DNA from: an uncultured Paraprevotella sp.
GTDB taxonomy: Bacteria > Bacteroidota > Bacteroidia > Bacteroidales > Bacteroidaceae
Direction: 5' to 3'
Assembly: GCA_900546665.1 (NCBI GenBank)
Contig: URDY01000004.1
Span: forward strand, 62,001 to 126,000
Length of the DNA stretch: 64,000 nucleotides
The notes beneath the pieces were generated by a model that saw nothing but the letters and a program-made list of their open reading frames with translations, did not search any database and was not told the DNA's origin. Shown piece by piece: positions 8,139 through 16,323 of the stretch; within the stretch, counting starts at the first letter, position 1; every line of letters begins with the position of its first letter. Made by a program: the position numbers and the translations under genes.

Positions 8139-8819
8139 ATGAGACACATCATTTCATCTATCGCCATTGCCCTTTCCGTAGGGCTATTCGCATCCTGCGG
8201 GAACGGCAAGAAGCAAATGGCGGAAGCCGAAGAGAACTGTTATGGTATTAATTATTCCGACACCTCCACCATCAAGAAGGCACACAAGAACGTGCTTATC
8301 CTCTCCGGAAGTCCGAGGCGCGGGGGTAATACCGATCTGCTCTGCGACGAGTTCGCACGCGGAGCGAAGGAAGCGGGCGCACGGGTAGAAAAGCTGTTCT
8401 TGGAAGACTATGATATCCGGTTCTTCCAGGAGGTGGACGAGCGTCACGTGGGCGACAGTGCGGACGTGGCTACGGACGATGCGCCGATGATTGTCAGTAA
8501 GATGTTGGATGCCGACATCATCGTGCTGGCCAGTCCCGTTTACTTTATGAACATCAACGGGCAGATGAAGACGCTTATCGACCGCACCTACTCGCACTTT
8601 ATGGACCTAAAGGACAAGGAGTTTTATTATATCACCGCTTGTGCGGACCGTGCCGAAAGCACAGCCGACTTTGCTATCACGGGTTTCCGTGGCTTCGTGA
8701 TGTGCCTGCCCAACCCCACGGAACGAGGGATGGTGAAGGCCATCGGGCTAGGGCGGAAAGGCAGCGTAAAGGGCACGGCATTTATGCAACAGGCGTATGA
8801 ATTAGGGAAAGGAGTCTGA
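8139..8819 (+). CDS. Flavodoxin-fold FMN reductase lipoprotein
   Basis: 226 aa. A lipoprotein signal ends LFASCGNGKK; the mature part is an NADPH-dependent FMN reductase/flavodoxin fold with the FMN loop LSGSPRRGGNT and second FMN contact ASPVYFMNINGQ. The Cys-rich motif of the cytosolic paralogue at 4372 is replaced by an acidic stretch (DIRFFQEVDERH), so no cluster is expected. Predicted to be lipid-anchored facing out of the cytoplasm, like the three flavodoxins of the next unit. Its electron donor is not obvious. Confidence 0.85.
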   Translation: MRHIISSIAIALSVGLFASCGNGKKQMAEAEENCYGINYSDTSTIKKAHKNVLILSGSPRRGGNTDLLCDEFARGAKEAGARVEKLFLEDYDIRFFQEVDERHVGDSADVATDDAPMIVSKMLDADIIVLASPVYFMNINGQMKTLIDRTYSHFMDLKDKEFYYITACADRAESTADFAITGFRGFVMCLPNPTERGMVKAIGLGRKGSVKGTAFMQQAYELGKGV

Positions 8820-8822
8820 CAT

Positions 8823-9116
8823 ATGAAGTACAGAGAATTTGGACGCAACGGCCTCCGCGCCTCCGCCGTGGGGCTTGGTTGTATGGGAATGAGCCACACT
8901 TACGGTGCGACCGCCGATAAAAAGGGAGCGGCGACACAACTGGCAGACAACAGTTTCTACACCACCTTGCAACAGCAGGCAACCCTCATCGGCATTAAGG
9001 CGATATTGGGCTATATGCTGATGCTCGCCATCGACCTTGTAATAGTGGCAGCGTTCATCCCGTTCCACAAGATCATCTGCGTGCCGGTGGTCAAGACCGG
9101 GGATGATATGGCGTAA
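8823..9116 (+). pseudogene. AKR N-terminus fused to an MFS-transporter C-terminus (deletion remnant)
   Basis: The 97-aa frame starts with about 34 residues of an AKR (MKYREFGRNGLRASAVGLGC, then MGMSHTYGA), close to the start of the intact AKR at 11039, and then switches to a hydrophobic tail with one strong membrane segment (GIKAILGYMLMLAIDLVIVAAF) of the kind that ends MFS drug-efflux permeases. Neither half can be functional as such: the AKR lacks all catalytic residues. The simplest reading is a deletion that joined two neighbouring genes in frame. Last gene of the copy-B unit, 3 bases after the flavoprotein. Confidence 0.7.
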
Positions 9117-9233
9117 ACCTCACTCCGGATGTGAGCCTATATCAGTAACGGACTTAGATACCCTCAGTTCCGGACTAAGGTCTATTTACATTTGGAGCCA
9201 ATATCTCCGACAACGCCAATCCGTCAGGATAAG

Positions 9234-9300
9234 CACTATCCGAGGGTCGGATAGTGGTTCTCGAAGAAAATAAGTACTATCGGAGGCTCGGACAGCACTT
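9234..9300. repeat. Two tandem related hairpins
   Basis: First hairpin: CACTATCCGA, loop GGG, TCGGATAGTG (perfect 10-bp stem). Second: AAGTACTATCGGA, loop GGC, TCGGACAGCACTT (10 of 13 pairs). The two share the core ACTATC/TCGGA and loop size. No T-run follows either, so they are not ordinary terminators. They lie in the 260-base gap between the fusion remnant and promoter copy C. The rest of that gap holds nothing recognisable. Confidence 0.6.
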
Positions 9301-9377
9301 ATTCTGTAGTTTTAGACATGTGGAAGCCCTCGGACGTTGGTAAGAATCTTCTAGAAGCCCTATCCGAGATATTTCCT

Positions 9378-9445
9378 TTCGTCGAAATTGGTGCTTCAAT
9401 CCGTAATCTGTGTATGGACGGGCGTATTCCGTTGCCGTAACTTTG
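9378..9445 (+). promoter_or_regulatory. Shared 42-bp element plus -7 box, copy C
   Basis: Element at 9378-9419 (left half TTCGTCGAAATTGGTGCTTC, right half ATCCGTAATCTGTGTATGG), 18-base spacer, TAACTTTG at 9438-9445. Drives the four-gene unit 9470-13143. Confidence 0.87.
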
Positions 9446-9469
9446 CAACATCGAACAAACTGATTGAAT

Positions 9470-10444
9470 ATGCGAGAAAAGATTATCCGTTTCTTCAAGA
9501 TGTGGACGCTGCCGCTCGGTATGTGTGCGGGCTTTGCCGTCTATTTTATGTTCCACTACATTCCGTGGCTCGCCCCACTCAAAGCATTGGCGAATGGGGC
9601 TGACGACTATATTATGCCCTTCTTTATATTCGTGATGCTGTTTACGACCTTCTGCAAAGTCAATCCGCATGAGATGCGCATCATGCGGTGGCACGTGGTG
9701 ATGATTTTGTTTCAGCTGATATGTTGCCTGGCGGTGGCCGTGCCGACGCATTATTTCCCCGATTCCCCCTACCGGGTGGTGGCGCAAGGCGCATTGGTCT
9801 GTCTGATTGCCCCGACGGGTACGGCGGCGGCTGTCATTGCCGGACGGCTGGGCGGCAACGAGACCACGCTGACCACTTACACCATCGTCAGCAATCTGGT
9901 GGCGGCTGTAATGATTCCTGCCGTATTTCCCTTGGTGGAGATGCACTCGGCAGGGTCGTTTCTGGAGCAGTTTTTGCTCATCCTGTGGCACGTGTTCCCG
10001 TTGCTCATCTGCCCGTTCCTGACGGCATGGGCATTGAGGGAGTTTATGCCGAAGCTGCATAGCCTTGTGGTGAAATTCTGCGGAAGCCTTGCGTTCTATT
10101 TGTGGGGCATCTCGCTCATCATCGCCATCGGTCTGACGGTCCGCTCGGTGGTGAACAGTCATTTCGACCCGCATGTACTCTTGCTGCTTGCCGCATCGGG
10201 ATTGATAGTCTGCGTCTGGCAGTTCGGCACGGGCAAGCTGGTGGGCAAGCACTACCACGACTACATCAGTTACGGGCAGGCTGGCGGACAAAAGAACACG
10301 CTGCTTGCCATCTGGACGGCCTATACTTATCTGTCGCCCGTCATCTCCGTTGCACCCAGCTGCTACATCATTTGGCAGAACATCGTGAACTCGTGGCAGC
10401 TGTGGGGCAAAGGGAAACGTGACGCGGCATTGAATAATAAATGA
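9470..10444 (+). CDS. BASS-type (bile acid:sodium symporter superfamily) membrane transporter
   Basis: 324 aa, almost entirely hydrophobic with nine to ten predicted membrane helices and no cleaved signal. The glycine-rich crossover-like segment LIAPTGTAAAVIAGRLGGNE fits the bile acid:sodium symporter/arsenite-permease-like fold. The ATG is chosen over a TTG two codons upstream. First gene behind promoter copy C; the next gene starts 17 bases later. In this context it may move an organic anion that is a substrate or product of the esterases and reductases. Family assignment is by overall look and one motif, so moderate confidence. Confidence 0.7.
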   Translation: MREKIIRFFKMWTLPLGMCAGFAVYFMFHYIPWLAPLKALANGADDYIMPFFIFVMLFTTFCKVNPHEMRIMRWHVVMILFQLICCLAVAVPTHYFPDSPYRVVAQGALVCLIAPTGTAAAVIAGRLGGNETTLTTYTIVSNLVAAVMIPAVFPLVEMHSAGSFLEQFLLILWHVFPLLICPFLTAWALREFMPKLHSLVVKFCGSLAFYLWGISLIIAIGLTVRSVVNSHFDPHVLLLLAASGLIVCVWQFGTGKLVGKHYHDYISYGQAGGQKNTLLAIWTAYTYLSPVISVAPSCYIIWQNIVNSWQLWGKGKRDAALNNK

Positions 10445-10461
10445 TTAAACATAGAGATACA

Positions 10462-11025
10462 ATGAAAAAGAACTTTGGAAAGAAAACGATACTGGCTCCA
10501 CTGCCGGTACTGATTGTAGCGACTTACGATGAGAATGAAACACCCGATGCGATGAACGCCGCCTGGGGCGGACAATGCTCGGCTCATCACGTGGCGTTGA
10601 ACTTAGCTATCGGTCATAAGACCACAGAAAACCTGCTGAAGAAGAAAGCCTTTACATTGAGCATCGCCAATCTAGACAACTTGGTGCTGTCGGATTACTT
10701 TGGTCTCGTGTCGGGACATAAGGTAAACAAGATAAAAGTGGCAGGTGTGCACGTGTCAAAGAGTTCTTTTGTCGATGCGCCCGTCATCGAGGAATACCCT
10801 CTGACCTTGGAGTGCAAGGTAATCAGTATGGAAGAACGCTTGGGCGAAATGTACGTGGTAGGCGAAGTTCTAAACATGCAGGCCGACGAATCCATATTGG
10901 ACGATATGGGCAGAGTAGATTTTGATAAATTGAAACCATTATCCTTCGACTCATCAGCACGTACTTACCGTGTATTGGGCGAAACAGTTGGAACGGCTTT
11001 CAAGGACGGAGAAGAACTATTATAA
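10462..11025 (+). CDS. Flavin reductase-like FMN-binding protein
   Basis: 187-aa split-barrel flavoprotein of the flavin-reductase-like family. Features seen: N-terminal PLPVLIVATYDENETPDAMNAAWGG (read as the flavin cradle), then HKTTENLLKKKAFTLSIA and the closing DFDKLKPLSFD region. These proteins bind FMN as dimers and pass electrons to or from flavins; relatives occur in Bacteroides next to AKRs. Start chosen at MKKNFGKKTI, seven codons into the open frame. Cytosolic. Located between transporter and AKR in the copy-C unit. Confidence 0.85.
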   Translation: MKKNFGKKTILAPLPVLIVATYDENETPDAMNAAWGGQCSAHHVALNLAIGHKTTENLLKKKAFTLSIANLDNLVLSDYFGLVSGHKVNKIKVAGVHVSKSSFVDAPVIEEYPLTLECKVISMEERLGEMYVVGEVLNMQADESILDDMGRVDFDKLKPLSFDSSARTYRVLGETVGTAFKDGEELL

Positions 11026-11038
11026 AGGAGATTCAAAT

Positions 11039-12043
11039 ATGAAATACAGAAACCTGGGGAACAGAGGACTTCGTGTTTCTGCCATAGGTTTGGGTTGTAT
11101 GGGTATGAGCCATGCTTATGGTGCACCAGCCGACCATCGGGAAATGACGGAGCTGCTGGCAAAAGCTGTGGATATGGGTTATGACTTCTTCGATACAGCT
11201 GAAATCTATGGTACGCCTGACAATACTCACGACAATGAGGAGTTGCTGGGTAATGCCTTGAAAGCTTATCGTAATAAGATTATCATTGCCACGAAGTTTG
11301 GTCTGCGCTTTGATATGGAAAGCGGACGTGCCCCTTACCCTTTAATATCGGATTCACGTCCCACAACGATTAGAAAAGCAGTGGAGTGTTCACTCCGCCG
11401 TTTACAGACGGACTATATCGATCTCTACTACCAGCACCGTCCCGACCCGCAGATTCCAATTGAAGAAGTAGCAGGAACTATGCAGGATCTGATTAAAGAA
11501 GGCAAAGTGCTTTATTGGGGATTGTCGGAGGCGCCAGAAGCAGACATACGTCATGCAAATGCCGTCTGCCCTCTTACTGCCGTTCAAAACCGCTATTCGA
11601 TGATGGCTCGCTGGCACGAAACCATGTTCCCAATATTGGAGGAATTGGGCATTGGTTTGGTGGCTTTTTCACCACTAGCTAACGGACTGCTCAGCGATCG
11701 CTATGACGCGGCCTCACATTTCGACGAACGCACGGACTACCGGGCAGGAATGCCGCAATTTCAGCCTGAAAGCTATAAAAAAAATTACGAACTGCTGCAG
11801 TTCATACGTCGCATCGCAAGTGAAAGACATGTGACCCCTGCACAAATATCCCTTGCGTGGGTGCTCTGCAAAAAGCCATGGATAGTACCCATTCCTGGCA
11901 CACGCAAGTCCGATCGGTTGAAAGAGAATGCAGGTGCAGTAGATGTCCTTTTGTCGGAAGAGGAAGTGAAACAGATAGACCATGCGCTGGACACAATGTC
12001 AATGTCCGATGTGTACGGTGGAACAAAACTAACAGTAAAATGA
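11039..12043 (+). CDS. Aldo/keto reductase (AKR13/YakC-like)
   Basis: 334-aa complete AKR of the longer subfamily: Asp52 and Tyr57 in FDTAEIYG, Lys86 in ATKFG, His133 in YQHRPDP, and the cofactor-binding end VPIPGTRKSDRLKEN. Preceded by an unusually good Shine-Dalgarno (AAAGGAG), which decides the start. Cytosolic. Its N-terminus is the intact counterpart of the fusion remnant at 8823. Its stop overlaps the next start (ATGA), so translation is coupled to the hydrolase. Family members reduce aldehydes, methylglyoxal or quinone-type carbonyls; specificity here is not known. Confidence 0.93.
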   Translation: MKYRNLGNRGLRVSAIGLGCMGMSHAYGAPADHREMTELLAKAVDMGYDFFDTAEIYGTPDNTHDNEELLGNALKAYRNKIIIATKFGLRFDMESGRAPYPLISDSRPTTIRKAVECSLRRLQTDYIDLYYQHRPDPQIPIEEVAGTMQDLIKEGKVLYWGLSEAPEADIRHANAVCPLTAVQNRYSMMARWHETMFPILEELGIGLVAFSPLANGLLSDRYDAASHFDERTDYRAGMPQFQPESYKKNYELLQFIRRIASERHVTPAQISLAWVLCKKPWIVPIPGTRKSDRLKENAGAVDVLLSEEEVKQIDHALDTMSMSDVYGGTKLTVK

Positions 12044-13143
12044 ATATGAAACATATCAATTACATCGTTCTGTCCGCAGTGTTAACCCTGTGTGCTGCTT
12101 GCGGACAATCGTCTTCCATACAAAGTGAAGTACAAACAAATGACAGCATTATTGCCATTCGTGAACAAGGTAGTTTCCTTATTGGCGGGACAGTGAAAAC
12201 CGCACAAGGTACATACGACACGAATCAGCCACTGGAAGAGAACGGTCAGACCTTGCACGGTGACCATGCCTATGTGTCTTATCAAATTCCGGCAAACACA
12301 CGAAGGTATCCGCTCGTATTCCTTCACGGAGCCGGTCAGTCTGCCAAAACATGGGAAAGTACTCCCGATGGACGGGAAGGGTTCGCTACACTTTTCCTGC
12401 GACGTGGTTTCAGTACGTACCTGATAGACCAACCACGCCGCGGGCGAGCCGGACGCAGCACAGTTGATGAAAATATCAAGGCTACTCCCGATGACCAGTT
12501 CTGGTTTGAGAATTTCCGTATGGGAATATGGCCCAATTATTATGAAAACAGCCAGTTCCCACAAAGTGAAGAATCCCTGGATCAGTTTTTCCGCCAAATC
12601 ACACCCAACACGGGTGCCTATGATGCACAACTGATTGCAACCGATGTTGCAGCTCTTATGAATAAAATTGGTGGCGGTATTCTCATTACACACTCACAAG
12701 GAGGTGAACCGGGATGGCATACCGCTATCAAGACCGACAAGGTACGTGCTATCGTTTCCTATGAGCCCGGTAGCGGTTTCGTTTTTCCTGAAGGTGAAGT
12801 GCCGGAACCCTTACAGACTATCAGTCCGTTCGGTGCACTGGGGGCAACATCCATTCCTTTGGCAGATTTTGAAAAACTGACCCGTTTCCCCATCATTATT
12901 TATTATGGTGATTATATTCCTGATAAGCCAAGCGACAATTGGGCTATGGATAGCTGGAGGGTACGTCTGCAAATGGCACGGTTGTTTGCAGAGTGTATCA
13001 ATCGTCACGGTGGCGATGCCACGGTGGTACATCTGCCAGAACAGGGAATCAAGGGCAATTCGCATTTCCTTTTTGCTGAGAAAAATAATGTGCAACTTGC
13101 CGATATGTTATTTGATTGGATAAAAGAAAAAAGATTGAATTAA
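12040..13143 (+). CDS. Alpha/beta-hydrolase lipoprotein
   Basis: 367 aa. The start overlaps the AKR stop; the signal MKHINYIVLSAVLTLCAAC makes it a lipoprotein. Alpha/beta hydrolase signature: FLHGAGQSAKTWE (oxyanion side), LIDQPRRGRAGRS, nucleophile elbow LITHSQGGEPG, and late LPEQGIKGNSH with the probable catalytic His. This type of secreted esterase with an RRGRAGRS motif is common in gut Bacteroidetes next to redox genes. Last gene of the copy-C unit; a terminator follows. Confidence 0.85.
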   Translation: MNMKHINYIVLSAVLTLCAACGQSSSIQSEVQTNDSIIAIREQGSFLIGGTVKTAQGTYDTNQPLEENGQTLHGDHAYVSYQIPANTRRYPLVFLHGAGQSAKTWESTPDGREGFATLFLRRGFSTYLIDQPRRGRAGRSTVDENIKATPDDQFWFENFRMGIWPNYYENSQFPQSEESLDQFFRQITPNTGAYDAQLIATDVAALMNKIGGGILITHSQGGEPGWHTAIKTDKVRAIVSYEPGSGFVFPEGEVPEPLQTISPFGALGATSIPLADFEKLTRFPIIIYYGDYIPDKPSDNWAMDSWRVRLQMARLFAECINRHGGDATVVHLPEQGIKGNSHFLFAEKNNVQLADMLFDWIKEKRLN

Positions 13144-13177
13144 TAAGTTCTTCTTAGTCACATAATATATAGACTCA

Positions 13178-13217
13178 AGCATCCTCGAAATGAAAATTTT
13201 TGGGGGTGCTTTTTTTG
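13178..13217 (+). terminator. Rho-independent terminator after the copy-C unit
   Basis: AGCATCCTC pairs imperfectly with GGGGGTGCT and is followed by a run of eight T. Lies 35 bases after the hydrolase stop and before promoter copy D. Confidence 0.7.
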
Positions 13218-13251
13218 AATATAAACAGGGGGCAATGCGTAAGAAAATACA

Positions 13252-13319
13252 TTCGTTGATATTGGTGTTTCTATCTGTAATCTGTGTATGGACAGGCTAC
13301 GAACTGCACTGTAACTTTG
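13252..13319 (+). promoter_or_regulatory. Shared 42-bp element plus -7 box, copy D
   Basis: Element at 13252-13293, closest to consensus (left half TTCGTTGATATTGGTGTTTC, right half ATCTGTAATCTGTGTATGG), 18-base spacer, TAACTTTG at 13312-13319. Drives the eight-gene unit 13348-21244. Confidence 0.9.
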
Positions 13320-13347
13320 TGACAAAATAATTAAGACAGAAAACATT

Positions 13348-14406
13348 ATGAGAACAACGATTCTATTTATTGTAATTATTATGTTAAGCTTTTATCAATC
13401 TGCGCAAGCGCAGCAGAAGGATACGCTGAGTATTCGCCAGCAAGATATCGTATTTATCGCTTCGACAACGGCACAAGGTGAGTTGGATAGCCTGAAAATA
13501 TCCCTTGCCCGTGGCTTGGACAATGGAATGACGGTAAATGAAATCAAGGAGGTTTTGGTACACGCCTATGCTTATTGTGGATTTCCCCGCAGCCTGCGTG
13601 CCCTGCAAACTTTTATGGAAGTGTTGAATGAACGCAAGGCACAGGGTATTATTGATACTATAGGACGTGACGCATCTCCCGTTACAGGCTCTCAGGATAA
13701 ATACACCCGAGGTGCGGAACTTCTTGAAAAGTTAAGTGGTGCGCCCAAAGATGCCCCCAAGACAGGGTATGCCGCTTTTGCTCCAGTTATTGAGCAATAC
13801 CTGAAAGAACATTTATTCTGCGACATTTTTGAACGCGATCTTTTGACATGGCAGGAACGCGAGCTGGCTACTGTATCCATTCTTTCAGCTATGGGAAAGG
13901 GTGTGGAACCGATGTTAAAGTCGCATTCAGCTATTTGCCTGCGTCAGGGTATTACCGAAAGCCAGCTTCAGCAAATGGCGGCTATCGTGAACGGTCTGAG
14001 AAAAGGTGACGACCCGTTCGCACTCGGTATGCTGATGCCAGACAATCCGAACTTTACGGACAAGGCTTGGTTGCAAGGCTATGTCGCACCACAAGATGGT
14101 TTTGGATGTACTGTAGCCAACGTGACATTTGCTCCCGGATGCCGAAACAGCTGGCACAGCCATAAAGGCGGACAAATCCTGCTCTGCACTTCCGGCAAAG
14201 GATATTATCAGGAAAAAGGGAAACCTATCCAACTGCTGCTGCCTGGAAACGTAGTGAAGATTGCCCCCGATGTCATCCATTGGCACGGCGCGGCTCCTGA
14301 CAGTGAGTTTACACACATCGCCATAGGTACCCAACTGGACAAAGGGGGCGTAACGTGGCTGGAACCTGTGACAGATGAGGAATACAACAGTTATAAAGAA
14401 AAATAA
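13348..14406 (+). CDS. Exported double carboxymuconolactone-decarboxylase domain plus cupin
   Basis: 352 aa. Signal peptide MRTTILFIVIIMLSFYQSAQAQ. Two CMD/AhpD-like repeats follow (about 30-105 and 145-230; the first has EIKEVLVHAYAYCGFPRS with the family Glu/Cys/His arrangement; the second keeps RELATVSILSAMG and a His but a differently placed Cys), then a cupin domain (about 255-340) with metal ligands in WHSHKGGQ and HWHGA. CMD-cupin proteins occur widely in Bacteroidetes but their reaction is unclear; peroxidase-like or decarboxylase chemistry is possible. First gene behind copy D. Confidence 0.88.
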   Translation: MRTTILFIVIIMLSFYQSAQAQQKDTLSIRQQDIVFIASTTAQGELDSLKISLARGLDNGMTVNEIKEVLVHAYAYCGFPRSLRALQTFMEVLNERKAQGIIDTIGRDASPVTGSQDKYTRGAELLEKLSGAPKDAPKTGYAAFAPVIEQYLKEHLFCDIFERDLLTWQERELATVSILSAMGKGVEPMLKSHSAICLRQGITESQLQQMAAIVNGLRKGDDPFALGMLMPDNPNFTDKAWLQGYVAPQDGFGCTVANVTFAPGCRNSWHSHKGGQILLCTSGKGYYQEKGKPIQLLLPGNVVKIAPDVIHWHGAAPDSEFTHIAIGTQLDKGGVTWLEPVTDEEYNSYKEK

Positions 14407-14426
14407 CCCATAAAAACATAGAAACA

Positions 14427-15071
14427 ATGAAAAAGTATTTAGTTTACCTGATGATGGTACTTTCAGCCTTTACTTTCAACGCTTGCGGGAATGATGATCC
14501 CATAATGGAAGATCCTGGAACAGAACAACCCGAAACACCAGACGATTCCACAGACAATCCAGATGACACGGCCAATCCGGATGAACCGTCGGGAGACAGC
14601 AATATTCTTATTGCCTACTTTACTCGTACCAATAATACAGGTACAGTAGCCCAAGCCATTGCCAATCTGACTGGAGGCACTTTATACCGCATTGAGACAG
14701 TTATTCCGTATCCAGAAGATTATACGGAATGTACCGAGGTGGCACGTGAAGAACTGGAAAACGGAATACGTCCGGAATTGAGCGGAACAGTTGAGAATAT
14801 GGAACAATACGACACCATTTTCGTAGGATGTCCCGTCTGGTGGGGTGACGCACCAATGCCGATATGGTCGTTTTTAGAAAGTGAGGAGTACAACTTCACG
14901 GGAAAGACCGTCATACCATTCTGCACATATGCTTCGACAGGTCGTGACGCGACATTGCAGCGCATAGTAGCTCTCACACCAGACTCAGAACATTTAGAAG
15001 GCTTCGGTACAAGCGGACGTAACATCAACGGCGTGGAAGCGTGGTTGCGGGAAATAGGAATCATCGAGTAA
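14427..15071 (+). CDS. Flavodoxin lipoprotein 1
   Basis: 214 aa. Lipoprotein signal ends TFNACGNDD, followed by an acidic Pro/Asp/Glu/Thr linker of about 40 residues and a flavodoxin domain: FMN loop FTRTNNTGT, GCPVWWGDAPMP contact and PFCTYASTGRD. Lipid-anchored and held off the membrane by the linker. First of three adjacent exported flavodoxins. Flavodoxin-like proteins of this subgroup may carry quinone or thiol-linked reductase activity rather than simple electron shuttling. Confidence 0.88.
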   Translation: MKKYLVYLMMVLSAFTFNACGNDDPIMEDPGTEQPETPDDSTDNPDDTANPDEPSGDSNILIAYFTRTNNTGTVAQAIANLTGGTLYRIETVIPYPEDYTECTEVAREELENGIRPELSGTVENMEQYDTIFVGCPVWWGDAPMPIWSFLESEEYNFTGKTVIPFCTYASTGRDATLQRIVALTPDSEHLEGFGTSGRNINGVEAWLREIGIIE

Positions 15072-15095
15072 CATAACCAGTAAATAAGAACAAAT

Positions 15096-15632
15096 ATGAG
15101 AACAAAGATTATTATCCTTATCGCCCTTATCCTAATAGGAGGAATGAATCTGTACGCACAAAATGGCAAAACATTAATTGCTTATTTCAGTTGGAGTGGC
15201 AACACGCAGCATGTGGCAGAGTATATTGCCGGACAGACCGGCGGCACACTCTTCCGTATCGATCCGGTAAAGCCATATCCTACAGACTATAAACCTTGTA
15301 CAGAGGTAGCAAAGAAAGAAAAGGAACAGAATGCCCGCCCTGCTATCAAGAACAAGGTGGAAGATTGGGACAGTTATGATACAATCTTTATCGGTTGTCC
15401 TGTATGGTGGTGGACTGCACCAATGATTATCAATACTTTTACCGAAAGTTATAATTTTAAGGGCAAGACGGTCATTCCTTTCTGTACCTACGCATCTACC
15501 TACCGTGACGAGACCCTTGCCAAGATTGCAGAACTCACACCTGATGCCAAACACTTGAAAGGATTCGGTGCCGTTAGCAGAAATACGGACGGTATCACAG
15601 AATGGTTAAAAGAAATTAGAGTTATCAAATAA
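15096..15632 (+). CDS. Exported flavodoxin 2
   Basis: 178 aa. Cleavable signal MRTKIIILIALILIGGMNLYAQ without a lipobox Cys, then a compact flavodoxin domain: FMN loop FSWSGNTQ, GCPVWWWTAPM, PFCTYASTYRD. Very similar to its left neighbour, so a tandem duplication is likely. Predicted soluble in the periplasm, unlike the lipid-anchored copies on both sides. Confidence 0.88.
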   Translation: MRTKIIILIALILIGGMNLYAQNGKTLIAYFSWSGNTQHVAEYIAGQTGGTLFRIDPVKPYPTDYKPCTEVAKKEKEQNARPAIKNKVEDWDSYDTIFIGCPVWWWTAPMIINTFTESYNFKGKTVIPFCTYASTYRDETLAKIAELTPDAKHLKGFGAVSRNTDGITEWLKEIRVIK

Positions 15633-15645
15633 TGGAGGATAAAAA

Positions 15646-16314
15646 ATGAGAATATATACATATTTCGCATTGTTCTGCGTATCGTTAATACTTGCTTCGT
15701 GCAGTGACAACGAAGATAACAATATCAGTTCCCCGACTGAAGAAGTGGTGCCTGGAACAAATCATCATATACTTATCGCTTATTTTTCTGAACCCCTACC
15801 GGATGGGGTGGATGCCAATACTTCCGCTAGCCGTGTGATTGTAAACGGAGATTTGTATGGAAGTGTAGAATATATGGCTACCGTGATAGGTGAAGCTACT
15901 GGAGCTGATATGGTAAGAATACAGACAGCAACACCTTATCCGGGTAATTTCGATGATTTGGCTTCACAAGCCGACAATGAGCGGCAGAATAATATATATC
16001 CAGCTCTTGCTACCGACATAGAAAACTTTGATGATTATGATGTCATCTTTGTGGGCTATCCCATTTGGTGGTATCAGATGCCTATGGCTATGTATTCATT
16101 CTTTGACGAATACGATTTTGCAGGTAAAACAATTATTCCTTTTTCCTCACATGGAGGTAGTGGCTGGTCAGGAACAGTGGATGACATTGCTGGAATGGAA
16201 CCTAATGCCACAATGGTAAATGGATATAGCATTTCACGTAGCAGTGTGGCCGGCTCGGAAGAAGGCATCCTCCAATGGCTGGAACGGATAGGAATGTTGG
16301 AACAACAAAATTAA
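15646..16314 (+). CDS. Flavodoxin lipoprotein 3, divergent FMN loop
   Basis: 222 aa. Lipoprotein signal ends LILASCSDN. The flavodoxin domain has an insertion in the phosphate-loop region (EPLPDGVDANTSASRVIVNG before YGSVEYMA) in place of the simple T-x-x-G-N-T loop; the second contact GYPIWWYQMPM and PFSSHGGSGWSGT are kept. This matches flavodoxins with a long loop whose FMN binding may differ. Third of the run; starts 13 bases after flavodoxin 2. Confidence 0.87.
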   Translation: MRIYTYFALFCVSLILASCSDNEDNNISSPTEEVVPGTNHHILIAYFSEPLPDGVDANTSASRVIVNGDLYGSVEYMATVIGEATGADMVRIQTATPYPGNFDDLASQADNERQNNIYPALATDIENFDDYDVIFVGYPIWWYQMPMAMYSFFDEYDFAGKTIIPFSSHGGSGWSGTVDDIAGMEPNATMVNGYSISRSSVAGSEEGILQWLERIGMLEQQN

Positions 16315-16323
16315 AGAGGAATT

